Source of the DNA: Eubacteriales bacterium
GTDB lineage: Bacteria; Bacillota; Clostridia; Tissierellales; GPF-1
Length of the DNA stretch: 47,157 bases
Direction: 5' to 3'
Assembly (NCBI GenBank): GCA_030625815.1
Contig: DAOUQF010000030.1
Span: 1 to 47,157 of the forward strand
Shown here: positions 26,815-34,568 of the stretch, piece by piece
How positions within the stretch are numbered: the stretch's first letter is position 1
Layout: the number at the start of each line of letters is the position of its first letter
Program-made: the position numbers and the translations under genes
Notes under the pieces: model-generated
What the model saw: the letters and a program-made list of their open reading frames with translations, nothing else
Database searches by the model: none
What the model was told of the DNA's origin: nothing

Positions 26815-28343
26815 TCTCCATCCCCCCAGTAGCGAGTGCTGTTTTGTTTATAATGGATGGCTTCCAGCAAATGTGCCTCTTTGATCTGATCTTCCTGATC
26901 CAAATCGGCAATGGTTCTTGCAATTCGCTGAATTCTCACAATCGAACGAAGGGAAATTCGCAACCTTCGATTGGCTTGCTGCAACAGTCGCTTGGAGTCG
27001 TGACTCAATTGGCAATATTTTGATAACTCCCCGCCTGACAACTCTGCGTTGGAGTTGAAGCTCTCCGTATGATAGCGGTTTAATTGACACTGCCTAGCAA
27101 GAAGTGTGCTGGCACGCAACTCTTCCGAAGTAATCGTTTTTTTGAAAGGCTCATATGTATAGAGTTGCTCTTCCATTTCAATAAATAAATCCAAACGGTC
27201 GCGAAAAGGTCCGCTGATATGATCGAGATATCGTTTCCGCTCTCTGCGGCTGCAGGTGCAGGTATGATATTTGCTGCCATAGTTTCCGCAAGGACAGGGA
27301 TTCATTGCAGCGATCAGGATGAAATCGGACGGAAATTCAATGGAACGGGCAGAACGGGCAATCCGGATGCGATGCTCTTCAATCGGCTCTCGAAGCAATT
27401 CCAAGGTATGTCGATCAAATTCCGGCAATTCGTCCAAAAATAAAATTCCGTGATGCGCCAAAGAAATTTCCCCGGGCATGACACGATTTCCTCCCCCTAC
27501 CAAAGCGGCTTTCGTAATGGTATGGTGTGGCATCCTCACGGGCGGAAGTCCCTGGATAATCGATTCCAATGGCATTCCTGCCACGCTGTGAATCTTCATG
27601 GCGGCAATCTGCTCTTCTGCCGTTAACAAGGGCATAATCGTTGGCATGCGCTTGGCGATCATGGTCTTTCCAACCCCAGGTCCGCCAATCAGCAACGCGT
27701 TGTGACGCCCGGCTGCTGCAATTTGCATGGCACGAATCGCTTCGCTTTGCCCTTGAATGTCAGAAAAATCACCCAATACAGAATAATGGATCTTTTCTGT
27801 CTTGTCAATAGAAAATTGCGGTGCAGGTTTCCGTCGGTCATGGTAATGGGCAACAAATTCCGATAAGTTTTTCACCGGAATCAGTTCAATGTCTCGAACC
27901 ATCAGGCATTCACTCCAATTGTCTTCCGAAAGAAAAATCCGTTGAATCCCCGCTGTCTTCAGGGCTAAAACCATGGGCAAACAGCCTCGAATCCCTCGAA
28001 TATCTCCATTCAGAGAGCACTCTCCCAAGAATGCTTCCTCGCAGGATGAGGCTTTTTCCATTTGCTCAGCGGCTATTAGGATTCCGACCGCAATGGAAAA
28101 ATCAAAATGAGTACCGCTTTTCTTGATCATCGCAGGGGCTAAGTTGACCACGATCTTTTTCGCCGGAAATGAAAAACCGCTGTTTTGTATGCATACGCGC
28201 ACGCGTTCTTTCGCCTCTTTGATCGATGGATCTGCTAGACCTACGATGGAGAAACCCGGCAATCCATTGGATAAATTGACTTCGACTCGAATCAGCACTC
28301 CGTCGATTCCGAGGAGTGTACAGGTTTGTACGATGGTTAACAT
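26811..28343 (-). CDS. comM: YifB/ComM family AAA+ Mg-chelatase-like ATPase
   Basis: In competent bacteria ComM is a hexameric helicase that extends branch migration of integrating DNA. The 510 residues show an N-terminal Lon-protease-like domain (LPGFSIVGLADPSIKEAKER), the Walker A GGPGVGKTMIAKRMPTIMP, Walker B GILFLDELPEFDRHTLELL, the sensor region FILIAAMNPCPCGNYG, and a C-terminal Mg-chelatase domain (LRISLRSIVRIQRIARTIAD). The ATG at 28343 follows AGGAGGC. It is first in the comM-dprA-topA-codY unit. The biochemical role in Bacillota is inferred from the Gram-negative protein. Confidence 0.94.
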   Translation of the reverse strand: MLTIVQTCTLLGIDGVLIRVEVNLSNGLPGFSIVGLADPSIKEAKERVRVCIQNSGFSFPAKKIVVNLAPAMIKKSGTHFDFSIAVGILIAAEQMEKASSCEEAFLGECSLNGDIRGIRGCLPMVLALKTAGIQRIFLSEDNWSECLMVRDIELIPVKNLSEFVAHYHDRRKPAPQFSIDKTEKIHYSVLGDFSDIQGQSEAIRAMQIAAAGRHNALLIGGPGVGKTMIAKRMPTIMPLLTAEEQIAAMKIHSVAGMPLESIIQGLPPVRMPHHTITKAALVGGGNRVMPGEISLAHHGILFLDELPEFDRHTLELLREPIEEHRIRIARSARSIEFPSDFILIAAMNPCPCGNYGSKYHTCTCSRRERKRYLDHISGPFRDRLDLFIEMEEQLYTYEPFKKTITSEELRASTLLARQCQLNRYHTESFNSNAELSGGELSKYCQLSHDSKRLLQQANRRLRISLRSIVRIQRIARTIADLDQEDQIKEAHLLEAIHYKQNSTRYWGDGE

Positions 28344-28373
28344 ATCTTGCCTCCTGACTAATCTTCCGATTAT

Positions 28374-28402
28374 ATTTTAACCAATTTATTAACAGGATGC
28401 AA
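28374..28402 (-). promoter_or_regulatory. Candidate promoter of comM-dprA-topA-codY
   Basis: On the minus strand TTGCAT and TAAAAT (one mismatch from the -10 consensus) are 17 bases apart, in the AT-rich gap after yraN. No terminator for yraN is visible, so read-through is also possible. Confidence 0.5.
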
Positions 28403-28408
28403 AATTAT

Positions 28409-28768
28409 TTAAAAAGCATTGATATAATGTTGGAATTCTTCTTTGCCTCGAATCAATTGCCACTCAATCACATCAAAGCGCATGGGACTTTTTTCGTATT
28501 GATCGATTCCGATCATATACTGCATGGCAACGGTTCTGATTTTTTGCTGTTTTCTATGATCGACACGTTCGCTGGGACGAAAACCAAGATCAGCCAGAAG
28601 GCTCTTGACTTCCACAAAGACAAAGGTATCCCGATCCTTGACAATCACATCAATTTCACCGACTCTCGTGCGATAATTCAATGCACAGAGCTGATACCCC
28701 AAGTCTTGCAGATAGGAAACACTCTTTTTTTCATAAAATGTGCCTTTTTCACGACGATTCATTCTCAT
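28409..28768 (-). CDS. yraN: YraN family (UPF0102) nuclease-like protein
   Basis: Small protein with a restriction-endonuclease-like fold. The 119 residues contain the family pattern: EKKSVSYLQDLGYQ, then NYRTRVGEIDVIVKD with Glu and Asp, and FVFVEVKSL with the ExK motif. These residues match a PD-(D/E)XK active site; the cellular substrate of the family is unknown. The ATG at 28768 has GGAGG nine bases upstream; another at 28762 is too far from it. It overlaps the end of rbgA by 20 bases. In many Bacillota it lies beside rnhB and comM; rnhB is missing here. Confidence 0.9.
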   Translation of the reverse strand: MRMNRREKGTFYEKKSVSYLQDLGYQLCALNYRTRVGEIDVIVKDRDTFVFVEVKSLLADLGFRPSERVDHRKQQKIRTVAMQYMIGIDQYEKSPMRFDVIEWQLIRGKEEFQHYINAF

Positions 28769-29624
28769 CTCGCATTTCCTCCACGCGATCAAAGGTAATT
28801 CGGCCTAATTTGCCCTTTCGATATTCCTCAAGGATTATATTTGCGACCCGGGTGTAATCCGGCTCATTGCCACGCAGAATACAGCCGCGTTTTTTGGCAA
28901 TGTCGTCCATCACTTCAATAGCGGGACGCTCCGGGCTTGCATCGACGGGATATCGGCTTTCCAAGGCGTCGACCGCCACCACTTGAAGGCGTTCGATCAT
29001 ACGAAGTGCAAGGGTTTCCGTATCCATGATTTCATCTCGAATCGCGCCGGTAAAAGCCAGATGACGAGCGATTTTTTGGTCATTGAATTTCGGCCAGAGA
29101 ACCCCTGGCGTATCCAGCAATTGAAGACGGCCAGGCAATTTGAGCCATTGTTTCCCTTTGGTCACCCCTGGACGATTCCCGGTTTTCGCGCTCTTCTTTC
29201 CAACCAATGAATTGATGAACGTGGATTTCCCGACGTTGGGAATTCCGATGATCATGGCGCGCACCTGGTTTAAAATAATTCCTTTTGCTTCCTTTTTCTT
29301 TTGCTGCTCTTCGCCAATTCGATCCATAAATCGCAAAAATCTCGCTATGTCTTTTGGGGACAGTGCAGACATTAAGAAGACGGTTTCACCCTGCTCTTCA
29401 TAAAATTCTTTCCATTCTTTTGTGCGTTGCGGATCTGCCAAATCGCACTTGTTGAAGAGTAGGATCCTTCTTTTCCCCCTTGCCAAAACCTGCATTTCCG
29501 GATTTCGACTGCTGAAAGGAATTCGCGCGTCAATTAGCTCGATCACAAGATCAACCAGTTTGAGATTCGCTTGAATCAGTTCTCTTGTTTTTTTCATATG
29601 GCCTGGGAACCAATTGATATTCAT
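28749..29624 (-). CDS. rbgA: Ribosome biogenesis GTPase RbgA (YlqF)
   Basis: Circularly permuted GTPase needed for late 50S assembly, including incorporation of L16. The 291 residues have the permuted motif order: FNKCDLADP (G4) first, then GIPNVGKSTFINSLVGKKSA (G1), the G2 threonine in RPGVTKG, and LLDTPGVLWPKF (G3). The C-terminal ANTAR-like domain ends in RITFDRVEEMRDENES. The ATG at 29624 follows AAGGAGG. It lies after rplS; signal peptidase I, often between the two, is absent. Confidence 0.96.
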   Translation of the reverse strand: MNINWFPGHMKKTRELIQANLKLVDLVIELIDARIPFSSRNPEMQVLARGKRRILLFNKCDLADPQRTKEWKEFYEEQGETVFLMSALSPKDIARFLRFMDRIGEEQQKKKEAKGIILNQVRAMIIGIPNVGKSTFINSLVGKKSAKTGNRPGVTKGKQWLKLPGRLQLLDTPGVLWPKFNDQKIARHLAFTGAIRDEIMDTETLALRMIERLQVVAVDALESRYPVDASPERPAIEVMDDIAKKRGCILRGNEPDYTRVANIILEEYRKGKLGRITFDRVEEMRDENESS

Positions 29625-29641
29625 CCGTAACCTCCTTACAT

Positions 29642-29666
29642 GAAAATAAGGGGCAAAGCCCCTTAT
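29642..29666 (-). terminator. Hairpin after rplS
   Basis: A 9-base-pair stem (ATAAGGGGC with GCCCCTTAT, three-base loop) follows the rplS stop. The tail on the minus strand is short (TTTTC), so it is probably a partial terminator that lowers expression of rbgA relative to rplS. Confidence 0.6.
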
Positions 29667-29668
29667 CT

Positions 29669-30016
29669 CTAGTAGATTTTCTTTTCTTTGACTTTCGCAC
29701 TCTTGCCTGTTCGTTCACGCAAGTAATTCAATCTTGCACGACGTACCTTGCCAAGGCGAGTCACTTCAATCTTTTCGATTTTTGGAGAGCTTGTAACAAA
29801 GGTTCTTTCCACACCAACACCATAAGTAATTTTACGAACGGTAAATGTCTTACGTGCGCTTTCGCCTTGTTGTTTCAAAACTGTTCCTTCAAAAACCTGA
29901 ACACGTTCGCGGGTTCCCTCTTTAATGTGGTAATGAACACGAATGGTATCACCTACACCAAAATCAGGAAGGTCCGAACGCAATTGCGCTTGTTCTACTA
30001 ATTTAATCAAATCCAT
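29669..30016 (-). CDS. rplS: 50S ribosomal protein L19
   Basis: Large-subunit protein at the interface with 30S. The 115 residues include [53 protein letters not shown] and the C-terminal [20 protein letters not shown], all typical of L19. The ATG at 30016 follows GAGGAGG. It has its own promoter and a structured leader, which suggests autogenous control by L19; trmD and rimM lie upstream as in most bacteria. Confidence 0.97.
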   Translation of the reverse strand: MDLIKLVEQAQLRSDLPDFGVGDTIRVHYHIKEGTRERVQVFEGTVLKQQGESARKTFTVRKITYGVGVERTFVTSSPKIEKIEVTRLGKVRRARLNYLRERTGKSAKVKEKKIY

Positions 30017-30073
30017 GATTTTCCTCCTCTATCTAGACGTTCATACAGCGCAGCAGAGGAACGCCCGTAGTAC
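30017..30073 (-). promoter_or_regulatory. Candidate L19 autoregulatory leader (pseudoknot)
   Basis: In the rplS leader, 30059-30065 and 30036-30042 pair as a 7-base stem (GGCGTTC with GAACGTC, one G-U pair). The loop contains CCTCT (30055-30059), which is complementary to AGAGG (30026-30030) at the ribosome site. The two pairings together make a pseudoknot that could hide the start region. L19 leaders are a known RNA family in low-GC Gram-positive bacteria; identity here is judged by eye, not by a covariance model. Confidence 0.5.
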
Positions 30074-30079
30074 CGAATA

Positions 30080-30108
30080 AGTATAGCATTTCTTGCAAAT
30101 ATCTGCAA
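30080..30108 (-). promoter_or_regulatory. Promoter of rplS-rbgA-yraN
   Basis: On the minus strand TTGCAG and TATACT are separated by 17 bases, and TGC precedes the -10 hexamer as an extended element. The predicted start is near 30073, giving a leader of about 57 bases. Confidence 0.6.
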
Positions 30109-30112
30109 GCTT

Positions 30113-30799
30113 TTACTTGGTTTTCTTTTGATGTTTTTTATACAAGTCTTGCCGCCTTTTCTTTGTTTCCAAAATCGACTGTTCTTTTCTCCAGTCGTCA
30201 ATGGCTTTGTGATTGCCGGAAAGCAAAACATCAGGGACTTCAGCGCCCTCAAAAACGCGAGGTCGCGTATACTGCGGATACTCAAGCAACCCGCTTCGAA
30301 GGGATTCATCATCAGCCGATCCCTCTCCAAGAACCCCTGGCAAGAGACGGATAATTGCATCCGACAAAACCATGGCCGGCAGTTCTCCCCCTGTCAAAAC
30401 GTAGTCTCCAATGGAAATTTCCCGATGAACTCGCGAGTCGATGACCCGCTGGTCAATTCCCTCGTAATGGCCGCAAACCAAAAGGAGATGGGTAGACAAG
30501 GCAAGCTCATCCGCCAGTTCTTGTGAGAGCAATTCTCCCTTTGGAGACAGGAAAATCACGGTAGCCTCGTCAGTCCGCTTATCGTCGATGGCGCGCGCCA
30601 AGGGTTCTGGCTTCATCAGCATGCCGGGGCCTCCCCCATAACAATAATCGTCTACGCGCTTGTGTCGATCATAGGCATAGTTGCGAATATCCGTCGCTTC
30701 AATCTCAACCTGTCCCGCCTCAATCGCACGTCCAATGATGCTGGTCGTGAGAAAGGGCGCAAAGAAGTCGGGAAAAAGCGTTAAAATATCAATCTTCAT
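30113..30799 (-). CDS. trmD: tRNA (guanine37-N1)-methyltransferase
   Basis: SPOUT-class enzyme that methylates G37 next to the anticodon, preventing +1 frameshifts. The 228 residues start MKIDILTLFPDFFAPF and contain YDRHKRVDDYCYGGGPGM, and the trefoil-knot SAM site with LLVCGHYEGIDQRVI and SIGDYVLTGGELPAMVLSD. The ATG at 30799 overlaps the rimM end by 11 bases and has GGAGG upstream. rplS follows, after its own promoter. Confidence 0.97.
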   Translation of the reverse strand: MKIDILTLFPDFFAPFLTTSIIGRAIEAGQVEIEATDIRNYAYDRHKRVDDYCYGGGPGMLMKPEPLARAIDDKRTDEATVIFLSPKGELLSQELADELALSTHLLLVCGHYEGIDQRVIDSRVHREISIGDYVLTGGELPAMVLSDAIIRLLPGVLGEGSADDESLRSGLLEYPQYTRPRVFEGAEVPDVLLSGNHKAIDDWRKEQSILETKKRRQDLYKKHQKKTK

Positions 30800-31292
30800 T
30801 GATCATGCCCTCCAAAAGCCGCACATGCATCTGCCGATCAGGTATGGAGACCGACAGGATAAACGCCGAAACCGCTGGTATCAGAACCTGTCCATAGGGT
30901 CCTTCGACAACATAAATCTCATTGGCGGGAGATTCGATGATCGAATGCAGATGGCCAATCAACCGTTCTGACTCATCGAGAACTTTGATTCCGATGAGCT
31001 CTTCCACAAAGTATTCATCCTCCTGCAACTCATCCTCCTGCCAGGAATCCACGTAGATGGATCGCCCCCGCAAAGATTCAGCCTGACTGATATGGTCAAT
31101 GCCTTTAAGCTTGAGGATATATTGTTTTTTTTGTGCGCGCATCACAGCAATCTCAAATACATCCATTTCTTTTTCAATTAAAATAAATGGCAAATCCAAA
31201 ACCTTCTCGGGATTCTCACGATCAAATCGGACAATCAGCTCCCCTTTCATTCCATGGGGACGAAGGATGGTGCCTATCTTGATTTCATTCAT
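30789..31292 (-). CDS. rimM: 16S rRNA processing protein RimM
   Basis: 30S maturation factor that binds S19 and the head of the subunit. With the ATG at 31292 (after GGGAGAAT) it has 167 residues. It shows the N-terminal RimM barrel (IGTILRPHGMKGELIVRF, LKLKGIDHISQAESLRG) and the C-terminal PRC-barrel (DEYFVEELIGIKVLDES). The frame is open to 31322 but the extra residues do not fit the family. It overlaps trmD, and a terminator separates it from khpA. Confidence 0.95.
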   Translation of the reverse strand: MNEIKIGTILRPHGMKGELIVRFDRENPEKVLDLPFILIEKEMDVFEIAVMRAQKKQYILKLKGIDHISQAESLRGRSIYVDSWQEDELQEDEYFVEELIGIKVLDESERLIGHLHSIIESPANEIYVVEGPYGQVLIPAVSAFILSVSIPDRQMHVRLLEGMINED

Positions 31293-31305
31293 ATTCTCCC
31301 ACCAA

Positions 31306-31333
31306 TCAAAAAGGATTAGCAAAGCTAACCCTT
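31306..31333 (-). terminator. Terminator after khpA
   Basis: A 10-base-pair stem with one G-U pair (AAGGGTTAGC with GCTAATCCTT, three-base loop) is followed on the minus strand by further T residues. It starts within the khpA stop codon and divides ylxM-ffh-rpsP-khpA from rimM-trmD. I see no promoter between it and rimM, so rimM may depend on read-through. Confidence 0.75.
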
Positions 31334-31559
31334 AAATGATTTCTACAACGACTCTTTTATCCAGTTTAATGGCAGCTGCCTTAACAACGGTTCGAATCGC
31401 CTTTGCAATGCGACCTTGTTTGCCGATGATTTTACCCATATCGTCAGCAGCAACCTTAACTTCCAGAATTATCGTTTGTGTGCCTTCAATTTCGTTGATC
31501 TCAACAGAATCAGGTTGATCGACCAGGGACTTTACAATCATCATTACCATGTCTTTCAT
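31332..31559 (-). CDS. khpA: KH-domain RNA-binding protein KhpA (YlqC)
   Basis: Small (75 residues) single-KH-domain protein. The GxxG loop is in MGKIIGKQGRIAKAIRTVV. In streptococci KhpA pairs with KhpB (Jag/EloR) to bind many RNAs and affect cell elongation; the same function here is inferred. The ATG at 31559 follows GGGGGT, nine bases after rpsP. The order ffh-rpsP-khpA-rimM-trmD-rplS is conserved across Bacillota. Confidence 0.95.
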   Translation of the reverse strand: MKDMVMMIVKSLVDQPDSVEINEIEGTQTIILEVKVAADDMGKIIGKQGRIAKAIRTVVKAAAIKLDKRVVVEII

Positions 31560-31568
31560 GATAACCCC

Positions 31569-31838
31569 CTATTCTCCCTGCTCTTCAGTTTTCACGTCGT
31601 ATACACCGTTGTTCTTGAACAAACGCTCTACTGTATCTGTTGGCTTCGCTCCATTTGACAACCATTTTAGCGCTTTTTCCGCATCTACGGAAAATTGCTT
31701 AGGTTCTGAAATGGGATTGTATGTTCCGATTTCCTCGATGAATTTTCCATCTCGAGGGGATCTAGAATCCGCCACCACAATACGATAGAACGGCTTCTTC
31801 TTAGCACCTATACGCTTTAAACGAATCTTTACTGCCAT
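31569..31838 (-). CDS. rpsP: 30S ribosomal protein S16
   Basis: Small-subunit assembly protein binding the 5' domain of 16S rRNA. From the ATG at 31838, preceded by GAGGAGGTGA, it has 89 residues. Typical segments are [38 protein letters not shown] and TYNPISEP, then [20 protein letters not shown]. It lies 16 bases after ffh. Confidence 0.97.
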   Translation of the reverse strand: MAVKIRLKRIGAKKKPFYRIVVADSRSPRDGKFIEEIGTYNPISEPKQFSVDAEKALKWLSNGAKPTDTVERLFKNNGVYDVKTEEQGE

Positions 31839-31854
31839 CCTGTTCACCTCCTCT

Positions 31855-33204
31855 TTATCGACCCGGGAAAGGTAATTTCATTTTCCCACGTCGTTTAAAC
31901 TGTTTTTGCATATTAGTCATCTGCTTCATCATTTTTTTCATTTCTTTATATTGTTTCAGCAGCTGATTGACTTGTTGAACGGTAGTTCCACTACCTCGCG
32001 CAATACGCTTGCGCCGTTTTCCATCAATGATAGATGGATTTACTCTCTCTTTCAGTGTCATGGAGAGAATAATTGCTTCTGTGTACACCAGATCCTTTTC
32101 ATTGACCTGAGCACCTTGCAATTGTTTTTTATTCATGCCCGGAATCATGCCGATCAGGTCTTGAACGGAGCCCATTTTTTTCAATTGCTGCAATTGATCC
32201 AAAAAATCATTGAGATCAAATTTCTGCTTTCGAATTTTGTCTTGCAGTTCACGGGCTTGCTTTTCATCATAGGCGCCCTGCGCCTTTTCAATCAGGCTTA
32301 AGACATCTCCCATGCCCAGAATGCGTGATGCCATTCGATCGGGATGGAAAACTTCAAGGTCATCGACCTTTTCCCCTAAACCGACGTATTTGATGGGTTT
32401 GCCAGTTGCGGCTCGAATGGATAAAGCTGCACCGCCACGCGCATCGCCATCCAGTTTTGTCAAAACAACACCAGTGAGATGCAGGCGATCTTCGAAGGTC
32501 TTCGCCACATTAACGGCTTCTTGACCCGTCATGGCGTCAACGACCAAAAGAATTTCTTTGGGAACAACGGACGCAACAATTTCTTGAAGTTCCGTCATAA
32601 GCGTCTCGTCGATTTGAAGGCGTCCAGCCGTATCGAGAATCACGACATCGCGGCCGTTTTTGCGCGCAAAGTCAATGGAATCTTTCGCGATTTTCACCGG
32701 ATTCTGGGAGCCGTCAATAGAAAACACGGGAACATCCACTTGCTCTCCAACAACCTTAAGCTGTTGAATCGCGGCGGGTCTATAAACGTCACAGGCCACC
32801 AAAAGCGGCGCATGACCCTGTTCGCCAATTTTTTTGGCTAGCTTGGCGGCCATAGTTGTTTTCCCGGCGCCTTGCAGGCCACATAACATCAAGACAGCAG
32901 GCATGCCGTCAATCATCAATGCTTCTGATTTGCCGCCCATTAGCTCGGCAAGCTCCTCGTTCACGATTTTTACAACCTGTTGTCCTGCATTGAGTGATTC
33001 AAGAATTTCAACGCCGATTGCGCGCTCCTTGATCTTACCGATAAAGTCTTTGACGACTTTATAATTGACATCGGCTTCAAGTAAAGCTAATTTCACTTCG
33101 CGCAAGGCGGTGGTTACATCTTTTTCTGTCAATTTGCCGCGCTGCGTCAGCTTTTTTAATGAACCTTGTATGCGGTCCGATAGATTTTCGAATAAGTTTG
33201 CCAT
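31855..33204 (-). CDS. ffh: Signal recognition particle protein Ffh
   Basis: SRP54 GTPase that binds 4.5S/6S-type SRP RNA and signal sequences for co-translational targeting. The 449 residues show the N domain, the G domain with [32 protein letters not shown] and [17 protein letters not shown], and the methionine-rich M domain ending in [20 protein letters not shown]. The ATG at 33204 follows AGGTGATGAC. It is preceded by ylxM, eight bases away, and its receptor gene ftsY lies upstream of ylxM. The SRP RNA gene is not in this window. Confidence 0.97.
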   Translation of the reverse strand: MANLFENLSDRIQGSLKKLTQRGKLTEKDVTTALREVKLALLEADVNYKVVKDFIGKIKERAIGVEILESLNAGQQVVKIVNEELAELMGGKSEALMIDGMPAVLMLCGLQGAGKTTMAAKLAKKIGEQGHAPLLVACDVYRPAAIQQLKVVGEQVDVPVFSIDGSQNPVKIAKDSIDFARKNGRDVVILDTAGRLQIDETLMTELQEIVASVVPKEILLVVDAMTGQEAVNVAKTFEDRLHLTGVVLTKLDGDARGGAALSIRAATGKPIKYVGLGEKVDDLEVFHPDRMASRILGMGDVLSLIEKAQGAYDEKQARELQDKIRKQKFDLNDFLDQLQQLKKMGSVQDLIGMIPGMNKKQLQGAQVNEKDLVYTEAIILSMTLKERVNPSIIDGKRRKRIARGSGTTVQQVNQLLKQYKEMKKMMKQMTNMQKQFKRRGKMKLPFPGR

Positions 33205-33212
33205 GTCATCAC

Positions 33213-33563
33213 CTAAAATTGTTTCATCATATTTTGTATTTGTTGTCGCATTCGCTGAATTTCAGCGTCTTGGGATTTATTGAGGTCCTCTTCTAAAGTT
33301 CCAAGTTCCCGATCAATCGTTTTCAATTGAGCAACAACCTTTTGAAATCGCTGAATCATTCCAAGTTTTTCTTCGAAGGATTGAAGCTTTTTTGTTGAAC
33401 GGCGCAATACCTCGGATACAGCCTGTTTGGTAATGTTTAGGTTTTCTCCCGTTTCCGTTAAACTAAAATCTTCTTCACAAATCATATGAACAACTTCTTG
33501 TTGTCTTTCGCTCAAAAGCTTCCCATAAAAATCGTAATGCAGTGTCAATTCTTCAATATTCAT
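33213..33563 (-). CDS. ylxM: YlxM family helix-turn-helix protein
   Basis: 116-residue protein of the YlxM/p13 family, encoded next to ffh in Gram-positive bacteria. The N-terminal half resembles a sigma-factor region 4 helix-turn-helix (LLSERQQEVVHMICEEDFS, then NLNITKQAVSEVLRRSTKKL), and the C-terminal half is a coiled coil (VAQLKTIDRELGTLEEDLN). In streptococci YlxM has been linked to SRP function. The ATG at 33563 follows GGAGGTG; the extra 13 codons of the open frame overlap the leader. It begins the ylxM-ffh-rpsP-khpA unit. Confidence 0.92.
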   Translation of the reverse strand: MNIEELTLHYDFYGKLLSERQQEVVHMICEEDFSLTETGENLNITKQAVSEVLRRSTKKLQSFEEKLGMIQRFQKVVAQLKTIDRELGTLEEDLNKSQDAEIQRMRQQIQNMMKQF

Positions 33564-33602
33564 CCCGCACCTCCGTAAAGGTTTTTGCTTGACAGTAATC
33601 AA

Positions 33603-33631
33603 AGTATACTTGTTTTTTTATGCTTTGTCAA
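33603..33631 (-). promoter_or_regulatory. Strong promoter of ylxM-ffh-rpsP-khpA
   Basis: On the minus strand a perfect TTGACA and TATACT (one mismatch) are separated by 17 bases. The -35 lies inside the last codons of ftsY, and the leader is about 33 bases. It gives this unit transcription independent of smc-ftsY. Confidence 0.8.
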
Positions 33632-34556
33632 TGATTTGAGGGAATAATGCTTCAACAAATTTTTCGGCGTCAAATTCTTGCAGATCGTCGAGGCCTTCCC
33701 CTACTCCAATGAATTGAATGGGGATTTGAAGCTCCTGTACAATGGGCACAATGACGCCGCCCTTTGAGCTTCCATCCAGCTTTGTCAGGATAATCCCATC
33801 CAGCGGAGTAATCGCGTGGAAGGTCTTGGCCTGGTGGATGGCATTTTGTCCGGTGGTTGCGTCCAAAACAAGTAAAACCTCGATGCTTGCATCCTCTGCT
33901 TCCCGCTTCAGCACCCGGTGGATTTTCTCTAATTCCAGCATCAGATTCTTCTTGTTGTGCAGACGGCCGGCGGTGTCACAAATCAAGAGATCAATGTTTC
34001 TCGACTTGGCAGCTTGAACTGCATCAAAAACGACCGCGGCAGGATCAGCGCCTTGCCCTTGAGAAATGACAGGCACCTCCGCTCGCTCGCCCCAAATCAT
34101 CAATTGTTCAACAGCCGCGGCCCGAAACGTATCTGCCGCCGCAAGCATGACTTGACGGCCATTTCTTTTTTCCAAAGCGGCGATCTTTCCGCAGGTTGTC
34201 GTTTTACCGGCGCCGTTTACCCCGATGACCAATTGGATATGAAGTTTCGACTTCGGTTTCGAATCATTTGGGTGATCCGTTAGCCAGTCAACCAAGATTT
34301 CGCGAATCAAGACTTCGGCCACCTTGGATTCTGTCGCGCCCATTTTTTTTGCGCGCTTTTTCACCTCGTCGATCAGGGCTTCCACCGTATCGAAGCTCAT
34401 ATCAGAAAGAATCAGAATTTCTTCCAATTCTTCATAGAATTCTTCATCCAGTTCGCTATGTCCACCGACAAGGGCGCTGATGCGATTGGTAAGCTGTTGG
34501 CGGGTTTTTTCCAAACCGCCAAATAATTTATTAAAAAAGCCATTCTTTTTTTCCAA
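33618..34556 (-). CDS. ftsY: Signal recognition particle receptor FtsY (TTG start)
   Basis: Membrane-associated GTPase that receives SRP-ribosome complexes. The 312 residues contain the N domain and the G domain with GVNGAGKTTTCGKIAALEK, LICDTAGRLHNKKNLM, ILTKLDGSSKGG and FIGVGEGLDDLQEF. The acidic A domain is almost absent, as in many Gram-positive bacteria; an N-terminal amphipathic stretch (NGFFNKLFGGLEKTR) probably binds the membrane. The start is a TTG at 34556, eight bases after GGAGG; no in-frame ATG is better placed. It follows smc by 12 bases. Confidence 0.95.
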   Translation of the reverse strand: MEKKNGFFNKLFGGLEKTRQQLTNRISALVGGHSELDEEFYEELEEILILSDMSFDTVEALIDEVKKRAKKMGATESKVAEVLIREILVDWLTDHPNDSKPKSKLHIQLVIGVNGAGKTTTCGKIAALEKRNGRQVMLAAADTFRAAAVEQLMIWGERAEVPVISQGQGADPAAVVFDAVQAAKSRNIDLLICDTAGRLHNKKNLMLELEKIHRVLKREAEDASIEVLLVLDATTGQNAIHQAKTFHAITPLDGIILTKLDGSSKGGVIVPIVQELQIPIQFIGVGEGLDDLQEFDAEKFVEALFPQIIDKA

Positions 34557-34568
34557 GGATCTTGCCTC

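Noticed and set aside
30091-30108. Inverted repeat CTTGCA/TGCAAG after trmD
   Set aside because: It is only 6 base pairs and has no T-tract on the minus strand; it coincides with the rplS -35 region and is not a credible terminator.
30007-30360. 117-codon minus-strand frame overlapping trmD
   Set aside because: It is the trmD 3' end read in another frame and runs through the rplS promoter and leader; no homology seen.
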